A DNA stretch of 64,000 bases from Leadbetterella sp964563435 (GCA_964563435.1 CAZLXI010000024.1:1-64000), one strand, 5' to 3'; counted from the first letter of the stretch, positions 26,538 to 36,656 are shown. Numbers and translations: made by a program. The notes: generated by a model from the letters alone, not told the origin.

Positions 26538-28154
26538 ATGAAGCATTTAATTATACTGATCTCTTTACTAAGTGGGCTTTCCTCTTCTTTTGCGCAAAAA
26601 AATAACACCGCACCGGCCAAACCCAAGCTGGTAGTAGGCATCATTGTAGACCAGATGCGGGATGAGTACCTGCACCGGTTCAACAGCAAATTCTCTTCCG
26701 GCGGATTCAAACGCATGATGGGCGAGGGCTTCACCTGCAGAAATAATCATTATCATTACGCTTCAACGGTAACCGGACCCGGCCATGCTCACGTGTTTAC
26801 CGGCTCATCTCCGGCTATCTCCGGCATTGTAGGTAACGACTGGTATGAGAAACCCATCGGAAAACGAATGTATGTAGCAGGTGACTCCACCGTAAGTCTG
26901 GTGGGCGAAGGCAGAGCGTCGGCCGGAAAGATGTCGCCGAGGAACCTTAAAGTTACCACCATCACCGACCAGCTGCGGGTAGCCACCCAGTTTCGCTCCA
27001 AAGTGATAGGGATTTCCTTCAAAGACCGTGGCGCCATCATGCCGGCCGGACATACGGGGCAGGCCTATTGGTTTGACGGAAGCAGCACTAACTGGATCAC
27101 CAGTACTTACTACCGTAATGAGCTGCCGCAATGGGTAAAAGACTTCAATGCTAAAAAATTACCTTCCGAATATGTCTCACAAAAATGGGAATACCTGTTC
27201 CCGGATGATGACTATGCGGAATCAGAAGACGATGATCAGCCGTATGAAGCTACGCTTTCCGGCGAAAAATCAGCGGTGTTCCCGCATGCATTATCCCTGG
27301 AAAGCTTTACTACTTCCTATTTTTCGAGCAGGCTTACCCGCGAATTCGCGATGGCGGCCGTGGAAAACGAAAATCTCGGCGGCGGGCCGGTGACCGACTT
27401 CCTGACGATCAGCTTTTCGGGCCCCGACTATGCCGGACACGCCTTCGGGCCGCAGTCCAAAGAAGTACAGGACATTTACCTGCGCCTTGATCGTGAAATA
27501 GAGCAGTTGCTGAACTACCTCGACAAAAAGCTGGGCAAAGGCACCTATACGGTCTTCCTTTCGGCTGACCATGCAGTAGCCAATATTCCCGCCTTTAACG
27601 TAAAAAACAACATCCCAGCCGGCGTATTTATAGGAAGAGAGCTGCAAAAAATGGCCAAAGATGTACTGGAGGAACGCTACGGTGATTTAAAGCTTATCGA
27701 ATATTACGACAACTACCAGATCTACCTGAACCGGAACCTGATCGCCAAGATGAATCTCAGTATAGATGAAATAACCGAAACGCTCAAAAGCAAACTTTCA
27801 CAGAAAGAGGGAATCTATACGGTGGTCAACATTGCCGATGGCAAAGTAAGCAGTGTGCCCGAATATTATCAGAAGAAGCTCACCAACCTCTACAATCCGA
27901 AAAGGAGTGGTGAGATCATGATCCTGCCCGAACCTGCCTGGTTTGAAGGTGGTCTGAGAGGTACCACGCACGGCACCATGTACACCTATGATACGCACGT
28001 GCCGCTGCTTTTCTTCGGCTGGGGCATCAATCATGGAGAAACCGTGCGGCCCACCTATATTTCCGATATCGCCCCCACGGTAGCCATGCTGCTCAAAATC
28101 CTGGAACCGAACGGCTCCATTGGCACCCCTATCCAGGAAGTGCTGAAGAAATAA
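26538..28154 (+). CDS. pafA: PafA-type periplasmic alkaline phosphatase
   Basis: A 538-aa exported phosphomonoesterase (signal to about residue 19). It is of the phosphate-irrepressible PafA type known from Elizabethkingia and Flavobacterium. Active-site residues fall at the positions I recall for the characterised enzyme: Asp38 (IIVDQM), nucleophile Thr79 (ASTVTGPGH), Asn100 (GND), Lys162 and Arg164 (FKDRG), then Asp297 and His301 (GPDYAGH) and Asp344-His345 (SADHA), with a late His in GTTHGTM. It uses two zinc ions and releases phosphate from organic esters outside the cytoplasm. It is monocistronic, with a promoter and terminator of its own. Confidence 0.92.
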   Translation: MKHLIILISLLSGLSSSFAQKNNTAPAKPKLVVGIIVDQMRDEYLHRFNSKFSSGGFKRMMGEGFTCRNNHYHYASTVTGPGHAHVFTGSSPAISGIVGNDWYEKPIGKRMYVAGDSTVSLVGEGRASAGKMSPRNLKVTTITDQLRVATQFRSKVIGISFKDRGAIMPAGHTGQAYWFDGSSTNWITSTYYRNELPQWVKDFNAKKLPSEYVSQKWEYLFPDDDYAESEDDDQPYEATLSGEKSAVFPHALSLESFTTSYFSSRLTREFAMAAVENENLGGGPVTDFLTISFSGPDYAGHAFGPQSKEVQDIYLRLDREIEQLLNYLDKKLGKGTYTVFLSADHAVANIPAFNVKNNIPAGVFIGRELQKMAKDVLEERYGDLKLIEYYDNYQIYLNRNLIAKMNLSIDEITETLKSKLSQKEGIYTVVNIADGKVSSVPEYYQKKLTNLYNPKRSGEIMILPEPAWFEGGLRGTTHGTMYTYDTHVPLLFFGWGINHGETVRPTYISDIAPTVAMLLKILEPNGSIGTPIQEVLKK

Positions 28155-28158
28155 TTAT

Positions 28159-28196
28159 AAAACTTCACCGGGTTCACCGGCCCGGCGAAGTTTTTT
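28159..28196 (+). terminator. Rho-independent terminator of the phosphatase gene
   Basis: Arms at 28159-28172 and 28181-28194 (one G-T pair) with an 8-nt loop, followed by six T residues. It ends the phosphatase gene. The rest of the gap to 28368 shows nothing I can name. Confidence 0.88.
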
Positions 28197-28368
28197 GGAT
28201 AATTACAAACGCAAAATCTTCATTAGACAGTTCAAATTGAGCGATTTGCCTTCTGATGTGTTTCACTGATCAGGACTTTCTTTTTAACCGGAAAATAACA
28301 TTTCTTCCATTTTTTCCCCGTAAGTTCCTATATTTATCCTTTCAATAACTCTAAACCATAGAAAAATT

Positions 28369-28989
28369 ATGGCAGCCTCAAGTGGTTTACCCAGCGACGA
28401 GATGCTTTTGCAAGACCTATGGATCCGTTTCAGGGGAGGTGACGGAGAGGCGTTTGATGACCTGGTCCGCAGGCGGTACCGCACCCTTTTCAACTACGCC
28501 ACCCGGTTTACAAAAGATCGCGAATTCATCAAAGACTGTGTTCAGGACCTTTTTCTCGAGCTTTGGGATAAACGGGCAAACCTTATGCCTACACCCTATG
28601 TCACCATTTACCTTATCCGATCCCTTCGCAACAACCTGATAAGGAAGCTAAAGCTTGAAAAACGCCTTAACCTGGCTGAAGACGGAATGGAAAGTTTTCC
28701 AGAATTTACTGACGGCTCGACTATAGAAAATGACTGGATACATACCGAAATGTTATATGAAAACGAAAAAAATATGCGCCGGGCCATCGACCGGCTTCCG
28801 AAACGGCAGCAGGAGGTGATTTTCCTGAAATTTTACGAGGGTTTGTCCAATGAAGAAATCGCCGGCATCATGGAGATCGAACGTCAAACCGTAGCCAGCT
28901 TCACCCACCGGGCGTTGATCCAGCTGAAGGCTCTCATGCCTACACTCACCAAAGCACTGCTGCCCTGGCTTCTGCTTTTTGGATTATAA
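28369..28989 (+). CDS. ECF sigma-70 factor of the polysaccharide locus
   Basis: A 206-aa ECF sigma factor. Region 2 is at about 28-95 (FDDLVRRRYRTLFNYATRF, FIKDCVQDLFLELWDKR) and region 4 at about 130-185 (AIDRLPKRQQEVIFLKFYEGLSNEEIAGIM, with the helix-turn-helix QTVASFTHRALIQLK). The C-terminal hydrophobic tail TKALLPWLLLFGL is a small anomaly, possibly membrane-associating. It belongs with the FecR gene downstream, which should sequester it until the SusC receptor binds glycan, after which it would drive transcription of the locus. Confidence 0.92.
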   Translation: MAASSGLPSDEMLLQDLWIRFRGGDGEAFDDLVRRRYRTLFNYATRFTKDREFIKDCVQDLFLELWDKRANLMPTPYVTIYLIRSLRNNLIRKLKLEKRLNLAEDGMESFPEFTDGSTIENDWIHTEMLYENEKNMRRAIDRLPKRQQEVIFLKFYEGLSNEEIAGIMEIERQTVASFTHRALIQLKALMPTLTKALLPWLLLFGL

Positions 28990-29117
28990 ATACAGCCAGA
29001 TCTTTCTTCTACCTCTCCTGTTAATATTTTTTTTAAAAAAGATCTCCAAAAAAGTCTATTGTTTCTGTAAACTATACTATTTCTCTATATAGTAATACTA
29101 AAACAGTGAAACAAGCC

Positions 29118-30269
29118 ATGCCCGGTTATGCAGATTTTGAAGTAGGTGATTTCTTGCGAGACGATTCCTTTACCCGATGGGTCGTTAAGAACAGACCTGA
29201 TGATACCGCCTTTTGGGAAACATGGCTGCAGGAAAATACGGATCGCAGGGATATAGTTTTTGAAGCAAGGCAACTTATCGAAAACCTGAACCTGGCACAT
29301 GAAAATATTTCCGACGAAGAGCTAACGCAGGAACTCAATAAGCTCTACCGGCTAAGGACAGGTAAGAAGCGGCTCCCCGTACCGGAATACCGTAGGGGAA
29401 TATGGAAAAAATGGTATGCCGCAGCTTCTGTATTCCTTTTTTTAACTACCGGATTGTTCCTTTATTATCAATTTTCTGAAAAGCCCCGGAAAACGGAAGC
29501 ACTGACTTATGAAAATCACCGGGCTTTTGACAAATCAGGGCAGCAGTGGACCGAGTTCATTAACGATGAAACGGATACCAAAGTGGTTTTATTACCTGAC
29601 GGAAGCAGTGTACAGGTTTTTCCCGGAAGCCGTATACGTTTCCCTGAAGCGTTCCAGGGCCGATCACGGGAGGTATTTCTCAAAGGCGCCGCCTTTTTTG
29701 ATGTGACCCCCAATCCCGGCCGGCCGTTTATGGTATACGCCAATGAGCTGGTTACAAAAGTGCTCGGTACAAGCTTTACGGTCATGGCTTTCGAAAATGA
29801 CAAAAACATACAGATCATTGTGAAAACCGGAAAAGTGTCGGTCGCTTCCATACCAGATGGAAGAGTGGCTAACGCAGTGACAAATGATGGAAAACACGAG
29901 GATAAAGCCTTTGATCCCGGCACGTCCCTGATCCTTACCGCTAACCAGCAACTCATTTTCAACAGGGAAAAACTGCATTCCACCCGTTCTCTAATCGACA
30001 GGCCCGAGCCCGTACGCCATGAGGAGCTGTCATCTGAAGTTGAGATCATTTATGAACGGACACCCATCGGGGAAGTTTTTGCTTCTCTCCAGAAAATGTA
30101 TGAGATCCCGATCCTCTATGACGCTGACATGCTTTCAGGCTGTCAGCTGACAGCGGAGCTGGGCAATGAACCCTTCTTTGAAAAGCTCATGCTGATCTGC
30201 CGTGCCATCGACGCCAGCTATGAAGTCAAAGATGGAAAAATTGAAATAAAAGGACGTAAATGCCAGTAA
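29118..30269 (+). CDS. FecR-type anti-sigma factor / signal transducer
   Basis: A 383-aa single-pass inner-membrane protein. The cytosolic N-terminal part is about 1-100 and holds the sigma factor. One transmembrane helix (about 105-122, WYAAASVFLFLTTGLFLYY) is followed by the periplasmic FecR domain (VVLLPDGSSVQVFPGSRIRFP, GAAFFDVTPNPGRPFMVY, TKVLGTSFTVMAF) and a DUF4974-type end (ERTPIGEVFASLQKMYEIPI). It passes the ligand signal from the STN domain of SusC to the sigma factor. A GTG at 29106 would add four residues; ATG 29118 is preferred. Confidence 0.92.
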   Translation: MPGYADFEVGDFLRDDSFTRWVVKNRPDDTAFWETWLQENTDRRDIVFEARQLIENLNLAHENISDEELTQELNKLYRLRTGKKRLPVPEYRRGIWKKWYAAASVFLFLTTGLFLYYQFSEKPRKTEALTYENHRAFDKSGQQWTEFINDETDTKVVLLPDGSSVQVFPGSRIRFPEAFQGRSREVFLKGAAFFDVTPNPGRPFMVYANELVTKVLGTSFTVMAFENDKNIQIIVKTGKVSVASIPDGRVANAVTNDGKHEDKAFDPGTSLILTANQQLIFNREKLHSTRSLIDRPEPVRHEELSSEVEIIYERTPIGEVFASLQKMYEIPILYDADMLSGCQLTAELGNEPFFEKLMLICRAIDASYEVKDGKIEIKGRKCQ

Positions 30270-30342
30270 TTTAAACAAAAAACCCTTATCCCTATGAAAA
30301 AATATTACCACCCGCCCTGATATTTTTCCAAACATCAAAAAA

Positions 30343-30379
30343 GCCGCAGATGCTACGAACATCCACGGCCTTGATTTTT
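30343..30379 (+). terminator. Attenuator-like hairpin before susC
   Basis: GCCG..GATG (30343-30352) pairs with CATC..CGGC (30360-30369) around a 7-nt loop, with a 2x2 internal mismatch and a T-rich tail (TTGATTTTT). It may end read-through from the FecR gene or attenuate susC. Weak. Confidence 0.4.
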
Positions 30380-30466
30380 CCTTCATAACTCTGTCAGTTA
30401 TCTCCGGCACAAGATGCCATAAGAAGGACATGTATACCAGTTTTTCACTAGTACCAGTACAAATCT

Positions 30467-33400
30467 ATGAAAATTACTACCAAACCGCCAAAGGTTTTAC
30501 TAAAAATCATGCGTCTGACAATGTACCAATTCATCGTATCCGTGGTATGTACTACGTTTACCCTCGCCTATCCAAGCGGGGCGCAGGAGTCGCTGAAGCA
30601 ATGCATTACAGTACATATCGAAGATCAGGAAATCGAAACCGCGTTGAGGAAGATCAGTAAACAGTCTTCCATCCGTTTTATTTATAGCCCGCAGCTCATT
30701 CAGGCGGGTCGTAAAGTGACCCTCCACGCCAACAACCAGGCGCTGGATCACATTCTTAGAACTCTCTTTGATCCTTTGAATATTACCTATGAAATGACCG
30801 GCAAGCAACTGGTGCTCAGGGCCGGGCCACGTACTGGTCCGCTACCTGAATCGTTGCCGCCGCTGCTACCGCCCATGGCAGACCGGACCCTTTCCGGCAC
30901 CGTAACCGATAACAACGGGGAAACCCTCCCCGGGGTAAGGATAGTCGTAAAAGGCACTCAGCGGGGTACTACCACGGATGTAAACGGGAAATACTCGCTG
31001 CTGATGCCTGAAGAAGAGGTAACGGTCATATTCTCCTATGTGGGTTATATCACACAGGAAATTGTGGTCGGGGATCGTACTAACCTGGATGTCAGCCTCA
31101 CGGTCGACACCAGGACCCTGGAAGAGGTAGTGGTTGTAGGGTATGGTACCCAGCGAAAAGAAACCCTCACCGGCGCAGTATCTTCTATCCGGTCGGAGGA
31201 TATCAAAACAACCAAAACGGAGAACCTGATCAGTAATATCCAGGGAAAAATACCCGGACTGCAAATCCGCCAGCGAACCGGAGAACCGGGTACGTTCGAT
31301 AACCTGGTAAGTATCCGGGGTTATGGAAGTCCTTTGATCGTGATCGACGGGATACCCCGAGACGGGACAGCGGAAATGGCACAGCTCAACCCCGACGATA
31401 TCGAAAGTATCTCCATCCTTAAAGATGCCGCGGCTTCGATCTACGGTATGAATTCTGCCAACGGTGTGATTATCATTACCACCAAAAAGGGAGAAGCAGG
31501 CAAAGCCAGGTTTTCCTATTCCAACCTGTTGGGGATAAAAGGAGCTACAGGACTGGAACGTACCGTAGACGCCTATACCTATCGCCTCATGAGGAATGAA
31601 ATGGATAAGAACATAGGCAATGCTCCCTACTACAGCAACGATATCCTGGAAAAATACCGGACAGGCGAACCCGGCTATATAGACACCGACTGGATCAGCC
31701 TGACGCTGCATGAGAAGGTGTTCCAGCAACAGCACAATTTCTCTGTAAGAGGGGGATCCGATAAGGTGAAATATTTTACAAGCTTTAGCTATACCGAAGA
31801 CAACGGGCTTTTGAAAAGTGACATACAAAAATACCGGCGCTATAATTTCCGGGTATCTACGTCATCCCAACTGACCAATCATCTCCTGCTCAATGTGGCC
31901 GTTGCGGGAAGGAATGATCATACGCAAAGCCCGAGAAACGATTTCCTTTGGGTGTTCAAACCGATCATGGTCAATGACCGCGGCCAGAATTACCACACGA
32001 TAGCGAATCCTGGCCACATGACAGCACTACCCCCGGAAAATACCAACCCGGTGGCCATGATGAACCCCGACATCGATGGCTATCGTAGAAACAGCAATAT
32101 GCAGTACCAGTCCAACCTTGACCTTACCTATACCGTACCTTTCGTGAAAGGACTGAAGGCCACCGTATTGACTGCCTACGATGGAAATATCAGGAACATT
32201 TCCTCTCTGCAAAGAGCATACGACCTGTATGACTATTATACGGATACACGCCAAAGCACATTTGGCACGAACCGTTATTCCAATTCCATCAATTTGTTCA
32301 GCAGGCTGTTTGCCCGCGGGCAGCTGGAATATAAACGAACCCTTGCGGCATCACATAATCTGAATGTGATCGGCGTGACCGAGTTCACCCGTACACGCGT
32401 CGATAACCTGTCTGCCGCACGTCAGTTTGCGGACCTTTATACCCACGACATTATAGACCAGGGAACTTCAACCACCGCAACAAACGGCGGGAATCGTTCG
32501 TTCACCGCGCTGGCGGCCTATTTAACCCGTATAAATTACGATTATGCCGGAAAATACCTGCTGGAAGTGGTGGCCAGATACGATGGTTCCTATCGCTATG
32601 CCCCCGCTAAACGCTGGGCCTTCTTCCCTTCGGTTAGTGCCGGGTGGCGTATTTCCGAAGAGTCATTCATTAAAGAAAACCTTCCGTTTCTCTACGACCT
32701 AAAGCTGCGGGCTTCCTACGGGGAAAGCGGAAGGGATGTCGGCAATCCTTTTGAATACGTAGCCGGGTATGTAGGCAGCAGCGGCAGTGGTTACATATTT
32801 TCCCCTAACCAGCTGACGATCGGAATGCTCGCTCCAGGTGTTGTCAATGACAACCTGTCCTGGATTACGGCAAAAACGAGTAACATAGGCCTGGATTTCG
32901 GTTTCTGGAACGGGAAAATCAGCGGGTCTGTGGATGTTTTTGAAAGAAAGAACACCGGCCTGCTCGCCACCCGCATTCAGTCGCTTCCCAACACTTTCGG
33001 AGCTTCCTTTCCGCAGGAAAACATCAACTCTAATCTAAACCACGGGATAGAGCTGGCATTGACCCACAAAGGGAAAATCGGGCGTGATTTCTCTTATGTA
33101 TTGGGCGTCAATACCACCTATTCACGCGAAAAGCTGCTCCATGTGGAAAGGGCACCTTTCACCAGCTCATGGGACAGGTGGAAAAACGGCAACCAGGACC
33201 GTTACACCGGCCGCCTCTGGCAATATGATTACAGCGGCAGGTATACTTCGCTGCAGGATTATGAGACGGCCCCTCTGATGGGAGGTGCACTGGGAAACTC
33301 GCGCATGCTACCGGGTAGCTGGGCGCTCATCGATACAAATGGTGACGGCATTATCAATGCCAATGACCAGACACCAAACAACTGGGCCTTTGGTAACATC

Positions 33401-33928
33401 AACCCCCCGTTGCAATACGGCATGACCCTGTCCGGAAACTACCGGGCATTCGATATGAACGTCTTGTTTCAGGGTGCTGCCTTATACTCTATCAACTATC
33501 GTAACGACGATATATGGGGCTACGGACGCTATCCCAGCCTGCACAGCAAGTTCATGGACCGCTGGCATACTACAGGGCCGGAAGACGACCCGTACAACCC
33601 CGGCACCCAGTGGGTAACCGGGTACTACCCTGCCCTGCGCACCAACACAAGCAATACCACCGACGGACAACGGATCGATGTCTGGACCCCTCCGGCTACT
33701 TACCTGAGGCTTAAAAGCGTAGAGTTGGGATACACCCTTCCGTCAGATTTGCTGCAGAAGATAAAGTTTAGCGGGCTGAGAATATTTGCCAATGGGTTTA
33801 ACCTGTTGACGTTCTGCCGGAGGGAATTACGGCAGGCAGATCCCGAACGCCAGGAAATGGATTGGGATGCCAACCTGACCTACCCCTTAATGAAATCATA
33901 CAATCTCGGTATTAATATTACCTTTTAA
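30467..33928 (+). CDS. SusC-type TonB-linked outer membrane protein with STN domain
   Basis: A 1153-aa outer-membrane transporter for oligosaccharides. After a signal region (to about 40) it has an STN/secretin-like domain (about 43-117, VHIEDQEIETALRKISKQSS), which contacts FecR. A carboxypeptidase-like beta sandwich follows (about 140-212, GTVTDNNGETLPGVRIVVKG), then the SusC signature EEVVVVGYGTQRKETLTGAV (about 215-235), the plug (IRGYGSPLIVIDGIPRD, DPDDIESISILKDAAASIYGMNSANGV type), and a barrel ending NLGINITF. Glycan partners load from SusD. The segment near 1115 (FCRRELRQADPERQ) is longer than usual but in frame. The STN domain makes this the signalling hub for the ECF/FecR pair. Confidence 0.96.
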   Translation: MKITTKPPKVLLKIMRLTMYQFIVSVVCTTFTLAYPSGAQESLKQCITVHIEDQEIETALRKISKQSSIRFIYSPQLIQAGRKVTLHANNQALDHILRTLFDPLNITYEMTGKQLVLRAGPRTGPLPESLPPLLPPMADRTLSGTVTDNNGETLPGVRIVVKGTQRGTTTDVNGKYSLLMPEEEVTVIFSYVGYITQEIVVGDRTNLDVSLTVDTRTLEEVVVVGYGTQRKETLTGAVSSIRSEDIKTTKTENLISNIQGKIPGLQIRQRTGEPGTFDNLVSIRGYGSPLIVIDGIPRDGTAEMAQLNPDDIESISILKDAAASIYGMNSANGVIIITTKKGEAGKARFSYSNLLGIKGATGLERTVDAYTYRLMRNEMDKNIGNAPYYSNDILEKYRTGEPGYIDTDWISLTLHEKVFQQQHNFSVRGGSDKVKYFTSFSYTEDNGLLKSDIQKYRRYNFRVSTSSQLTNHLLLNVAVAGRNDHTQSPRNDFLWVFKPIMVNDRGQNYHTIANPGHMTALPPENTNPVAMMNPDIDGYRRNSNMQYQSNLDLTYTVPFVKGLKATVLTAYDGNIRNISSLQRAYDLYDYYTDTRQSTFGTNRYSNSINLFSRLFARGQLEYKRTLAASHNLNVIGVTEFTRTRVDNLSAARQFADLYTHDIIDQGTSTTATNGGNRSFTALAAYLTRINYDYAGKYLLEVVARYDGSYRYAPAKRWAFFPSVSAGWRISEESFIKENLPFLYDLKLRASYGESGRDVGNPFEYVAGYVGSSGSGYIFSPNQLTIGMLAPGVVNDNLSWITAKTSNIGLDFGFWNGKISGSVDVFERKNTGLLATRIQSLPNTFGASFPQENINSNLNHGIELALTHKGKIGRDFSYVLGVNTTYSREKLLHVERAPFTSSWDRWKNGNQDRYTGRLWQYDYSGRYTSLQDYETAPLMGGALGNSRMLPGSWALIDTNGDGIINANDQTPNNWAFGNINPPLQYGMTLSGNYRAFDMNVLFQGAALYSINYRNDDIWGYGRYPSLHSKFMDRWHTTGPEDDPYNPGTQWVTGYYPALRTNTSNTTDGQRIDVWTPPATYLRLKSVELGYTLPSDLLQKIKFSGLRIFANGFNLLTFCRRELRQADPERQEMDWDANLTYPLMKSYNLGINITF

Positions 33929-33941
33929 CATCGTGAAGATC

Positions 33942-35906
33942 ATGAAACAAAATATATTCTGTGCAATAGCAACCTGCTGGCTGATTGTTCTGAGCGGTTG
34001 CAACCGCATGCTCGAATTAACACCTCTCGACAAAGTACCAAGCGAACAGTTACTGTCGAGTCCGGGTGGGATCAAAACCCTCCTGGCCCGGTTGTACAAC
34101 CGGATGCCTGTGGAAGATTTTAACTATCGCCCCAATGCCAATCCCGGATTCAACCTTCGGGGCTGGAACGGTGTGGGAGCCATCATCATGACCACTTTTT
34201 ATACTGATGAAAGTCACCGGGCAGACGGTACCGGCGCTGATCCGGTAAATGACGGCTATTGGCCTTACAACGACATCCGGGAAGTGAACCTCTTTTTTGA
34301 AAGTATTGAAAAAACCCTGGAATCAGGGTCCTTGCGGGAAGAAGATTATAAAAGGCTGAAAAGCGAGGCGCATTTTATCCGTGCATACATGTATTTCGGG
34401 TTAGCCAAGCGCTATGGAGGAGTACCACTCATCGACAGGGTGCTGGACAGGGAATATGTTCCCGGAGGCGATAACTCCAATCTGTATGTTCCGCGAAGTA
34501 CGGAAAAGGAAACCTGGGAATTTATTTTGAACGAATGCAACCTGGCCGTTGAAAACCTGCCGGAAACTGTGTCAGCCGAAGATGGTACTTACAGGGCCAG
34601 CAAATGGGCCGCCTATGGACTGAAGTCAAGAGCATCCCTTTTTGCTGCTTCAGTGGCCAAATATTGGAACAGGGCCCCGCTTACCGGCGACGCAGTAACC
34701 CAACGGCTGGTGGGGATGACGACGACAGATGCCGCTTATTTCTACGAACAATGCCTGACTGCCTCCAAAGCCATCCTCGACCGTTCAGGAAAATCACTGT
34801 ACATGCCCAATCCCGGCAACCGACAGGAAGCAGCAAGGAATTTCCAAAACCTGTTTATGACTACGAATGAGGAAATACTGTTCAGCAAAGGTTTCCTTAA
34901 CGGTGCTGTTGTCGCCAACCAGGGCCATAGTTTCGATATTTATTACCACCCGGCCCAAACCAATGCAGGCTTTCACAAATTCGGCCGTTTCAATCCCACT
35001 CTTGATATCGTCGACCTGTTTGAGGACTACGCAGACGATGGTACCGGCAGAAGTGCAAAAATCGTAACCAGAACCGATGGAAATGAAGAATACGTGGTAG
35101 CTAATCCGGTGAACCTGAATGTCAATCTGCCATTTAAGAAATACAACAGCTTACTGGAACCCTTTGAAAACAAAGATGCAAGGCTGTTTGCCAGTATTAT
35201 TGTTCCCGGGGCCGTATGGAAGGGCACTCCCATTATCATTCAGGGAGGATTGATCCAATCCAACGGAAGCACCGTGATTTATTCTGACGGCTCCGGCAAA
35301 GGGCTTGACGGCAAAGATTATTATTCATTTGGAGCAGAAGGGCTGACCAACTACTCTGGTTTCAGGGGCCTCGGACAGGGCGACGACGCCAACTATACCA
35401 GCTCCGGCTTTCTGGTGAAAAAATACCTGCAGGAAGAAGAAACCATTTTAGGCGTTAACGAGTCGTCTTCTACCGATTTTATTGATATCCGGTTGGGGGA
35501 GATTTATCTGAATTATGCCGAAGCAGCCGTTGAAAGCGGCGCCGGAGACCTCAACCTGGCCGCCGGGCTGATCAATGCTTTGCGAAAAAGAGCCGGCCAT
35601 TCCGACCAGATCCCGGTAAGCCTGGAAAATGTGCTGAAGGAACGCCGTGTGGAACTGGCCTTCGAAGGCCTTCGCTATTGGGATCTTGTGCGCCGAAGGG
35701 AGTACCATGAGCTCTTCAACGCCGGAAAAAGGAAGGCGCTGGTGCCTGTTATAGACCTTCGTGAAGCCCAACCGAAATATATTTTTATCAGGGCAAACAA
35801 TTATTATGACGAGAATGCCGGCGGACGGACCTTCCAGCCATTCCATTATTACAGGCCCATTCCGGGCAGGAACACGAATAATTTGGTGGAAAACCCCAAT
35901 TATTAA
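33942..35906 (+). CDS. SusD/RagB family glycan-binding lipoprotein
   Basis: A 654-aa outer-membrane lipoprotein (lipobox VLSGC, Cys19 of the ATG 33942 start; an upstream GTG at 33933 is less likely). The TPR-like SusD scaffold is visible: ELTPLDKVPSEQLL at the start, SEAHFIRAYMYFGLAKRYGGVPLI, and the C-terminal VLKERRVELAFEGLRYWDLVRRREY, DIRLGEIYLNYAEAA. It caps the SusC barrel and binds the polysaccharide at the surface. It begins 13 bp after the susC stop. At 654 residues it is longer than the usual 500-600, with an insertion in the middle (about 300-480). Confidence 0.95.
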   Translation: MKQNIFCAIATCWLIVLSGCNRMLELTPLDKVPSEQLLSSPGGIKTLLARLYNRMPVEDFNYRPNANPGFNLRGWNGVGAIIMTTFYTDESHRADGTGADPVNDGYWPYNDIREVNLFFESIEKTLESGSLREEDYKRLKSEAHFIRAYMYFGLAKRYGGVPLIDRVLDREYVPGGDNSNLYVPRSTEKETWEFILNECNLAVENLPETVSAEDGTYRASKWAAYGLKSRASLFAASVAKYWNRAPLTGDAVTQRLVGMTTTDAAYFYEQCLTASKAILDRSGKSLYMPNPGNRQEAARNFQNLFMTTNEEILFSKGFLNGAVVANQGHSFDIYYHPAQTNAGFHKFGRFNPTLDIVDLFEDYADDGTGRSAKIVTRTDGNEEYVVANPVNLNVNLPFKKYNSLLEPFENKDARLFASIIVPGAVWKGTPIIIQGGLIQSNGSTVIYSDGSGKGLDGKDYYSFGAEGLTNYSGFRGLGQGDDANYTSSGFLVKKYLQEEETILGVNESSSTDFIDIRLGEIYLNYAEAAVESGAGDLNLAAGLINALRKRAGHSDQIPVSLENVLKERRVELAFEGLRYWDLVRRREYHELFNAGKRKALVPVIDLREAQPKYIFIRANNYYDENAGGRTFQPFHYYRPIPGRNTNNLVENPNY

Positions 35907-35927
35907 CCTGAAAAAAACTTTAATTAC

Positions 35928-36656
35928 ATGAAAAAAGTAATAAATATCATCTTAGGTATCCCTTGTTTGCTGTTTACATTGGTTTCCTGCGAAATAGATA
36001 ATTATCCCGGACCCAATGCGTCTTTCCAGGGTAGCATCAAAGATATGGTCACAGGAGAACCGGTAGAAACCGACCTCCTGAACGGGTCTGTCATCCGGGC
36101 ATTTGAGCTTGGATTTCCGAGTCCCGTAGCACAAAACTGGGTAATCAAAAACACCGGCGAATTTTATAACGACCTGGTTTTTTCAGCCCGTTATGATTTC
36201 GAATTTATCAACTGTAATTTTTATCCGTTTAAAGTAGAAAGCTTTGAGATCAAAGGAGGCATCAACCGTCATGATTTCGAGGTTACCCCCTACATCCGGA
36301 TCAGGGATGTTAATATCACACACCATCCGGGTGAAAAGAAGGTCGTGGCCACTTTCAGGCTGGAAGGGGGAAAACCTGAAGTGAGGGTAAGCTCGGTCAG
36401 GCTCTATGCTTTTACTGACATTCATGTCGGTGATCCCGTCAGGTTTGCTACGACCGGTTCAGGATTTCAAAACAGCTTCAGCCCGGCAAAGACCATCGAT
36501 GACACGGTATATACCCTGAGCATTGATCTGGATCAGAATGCAAACTTCTTTAAGTACAGCCGCAATTACTATTTCAGAGTAGGCGCTTTGGCGAATGTTC
36601 CCAATGTGGGTACCGTACGGCATAATTACGCTCCCATTGTGAAAATCACTATTTAA
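35928..36656 (+). CDS. DUF3823 surface lipoprotein
   Basis: A 242-aa lipoprotein (FTLVSC, Cys21). The beta-rich body begins with FQGSIKDMVTGEPVETD, resembling a carboxypeptidase-like sandwich, and continues with VRVSSVRLYAFTDIHVGDP. DUF3823 proteins nearly always follow SusD genes in Bacteroidota and are thought to act as auxiliary surface glycan-binding proteins; no activity is shown. It lies 21 bp after susD in the same transcript. Confidence 0.85.
   Translation: MKKVINIILGIPCLLFTLVSCEIDNYPGPNASFQGSIKDMVTGEPVETDLLNGSVIRAFELGFPSPVAQNWVIKNTGEFYNDLVFSARYDFEFINCNFYPFKVESFEIKGGINRHDFEVTPYIRIRDVNITHHPGEKKVVATFRLEGGKPEVRVSSVRLYAFTDIHVGDPVRFATTGSGFQNSFSPAKTIDDTVYTLSIDLDQNANFFKYSRNYYFRVGALANVPNVGTVRHNYAPIVKITI

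Noticed and set aside
30293..30319. Short frame MKKYYHPP as a possible leader peptide before susC
   Set aside because: Only eight codons, no regulatory codon run, no clear coupling with the hairpin.
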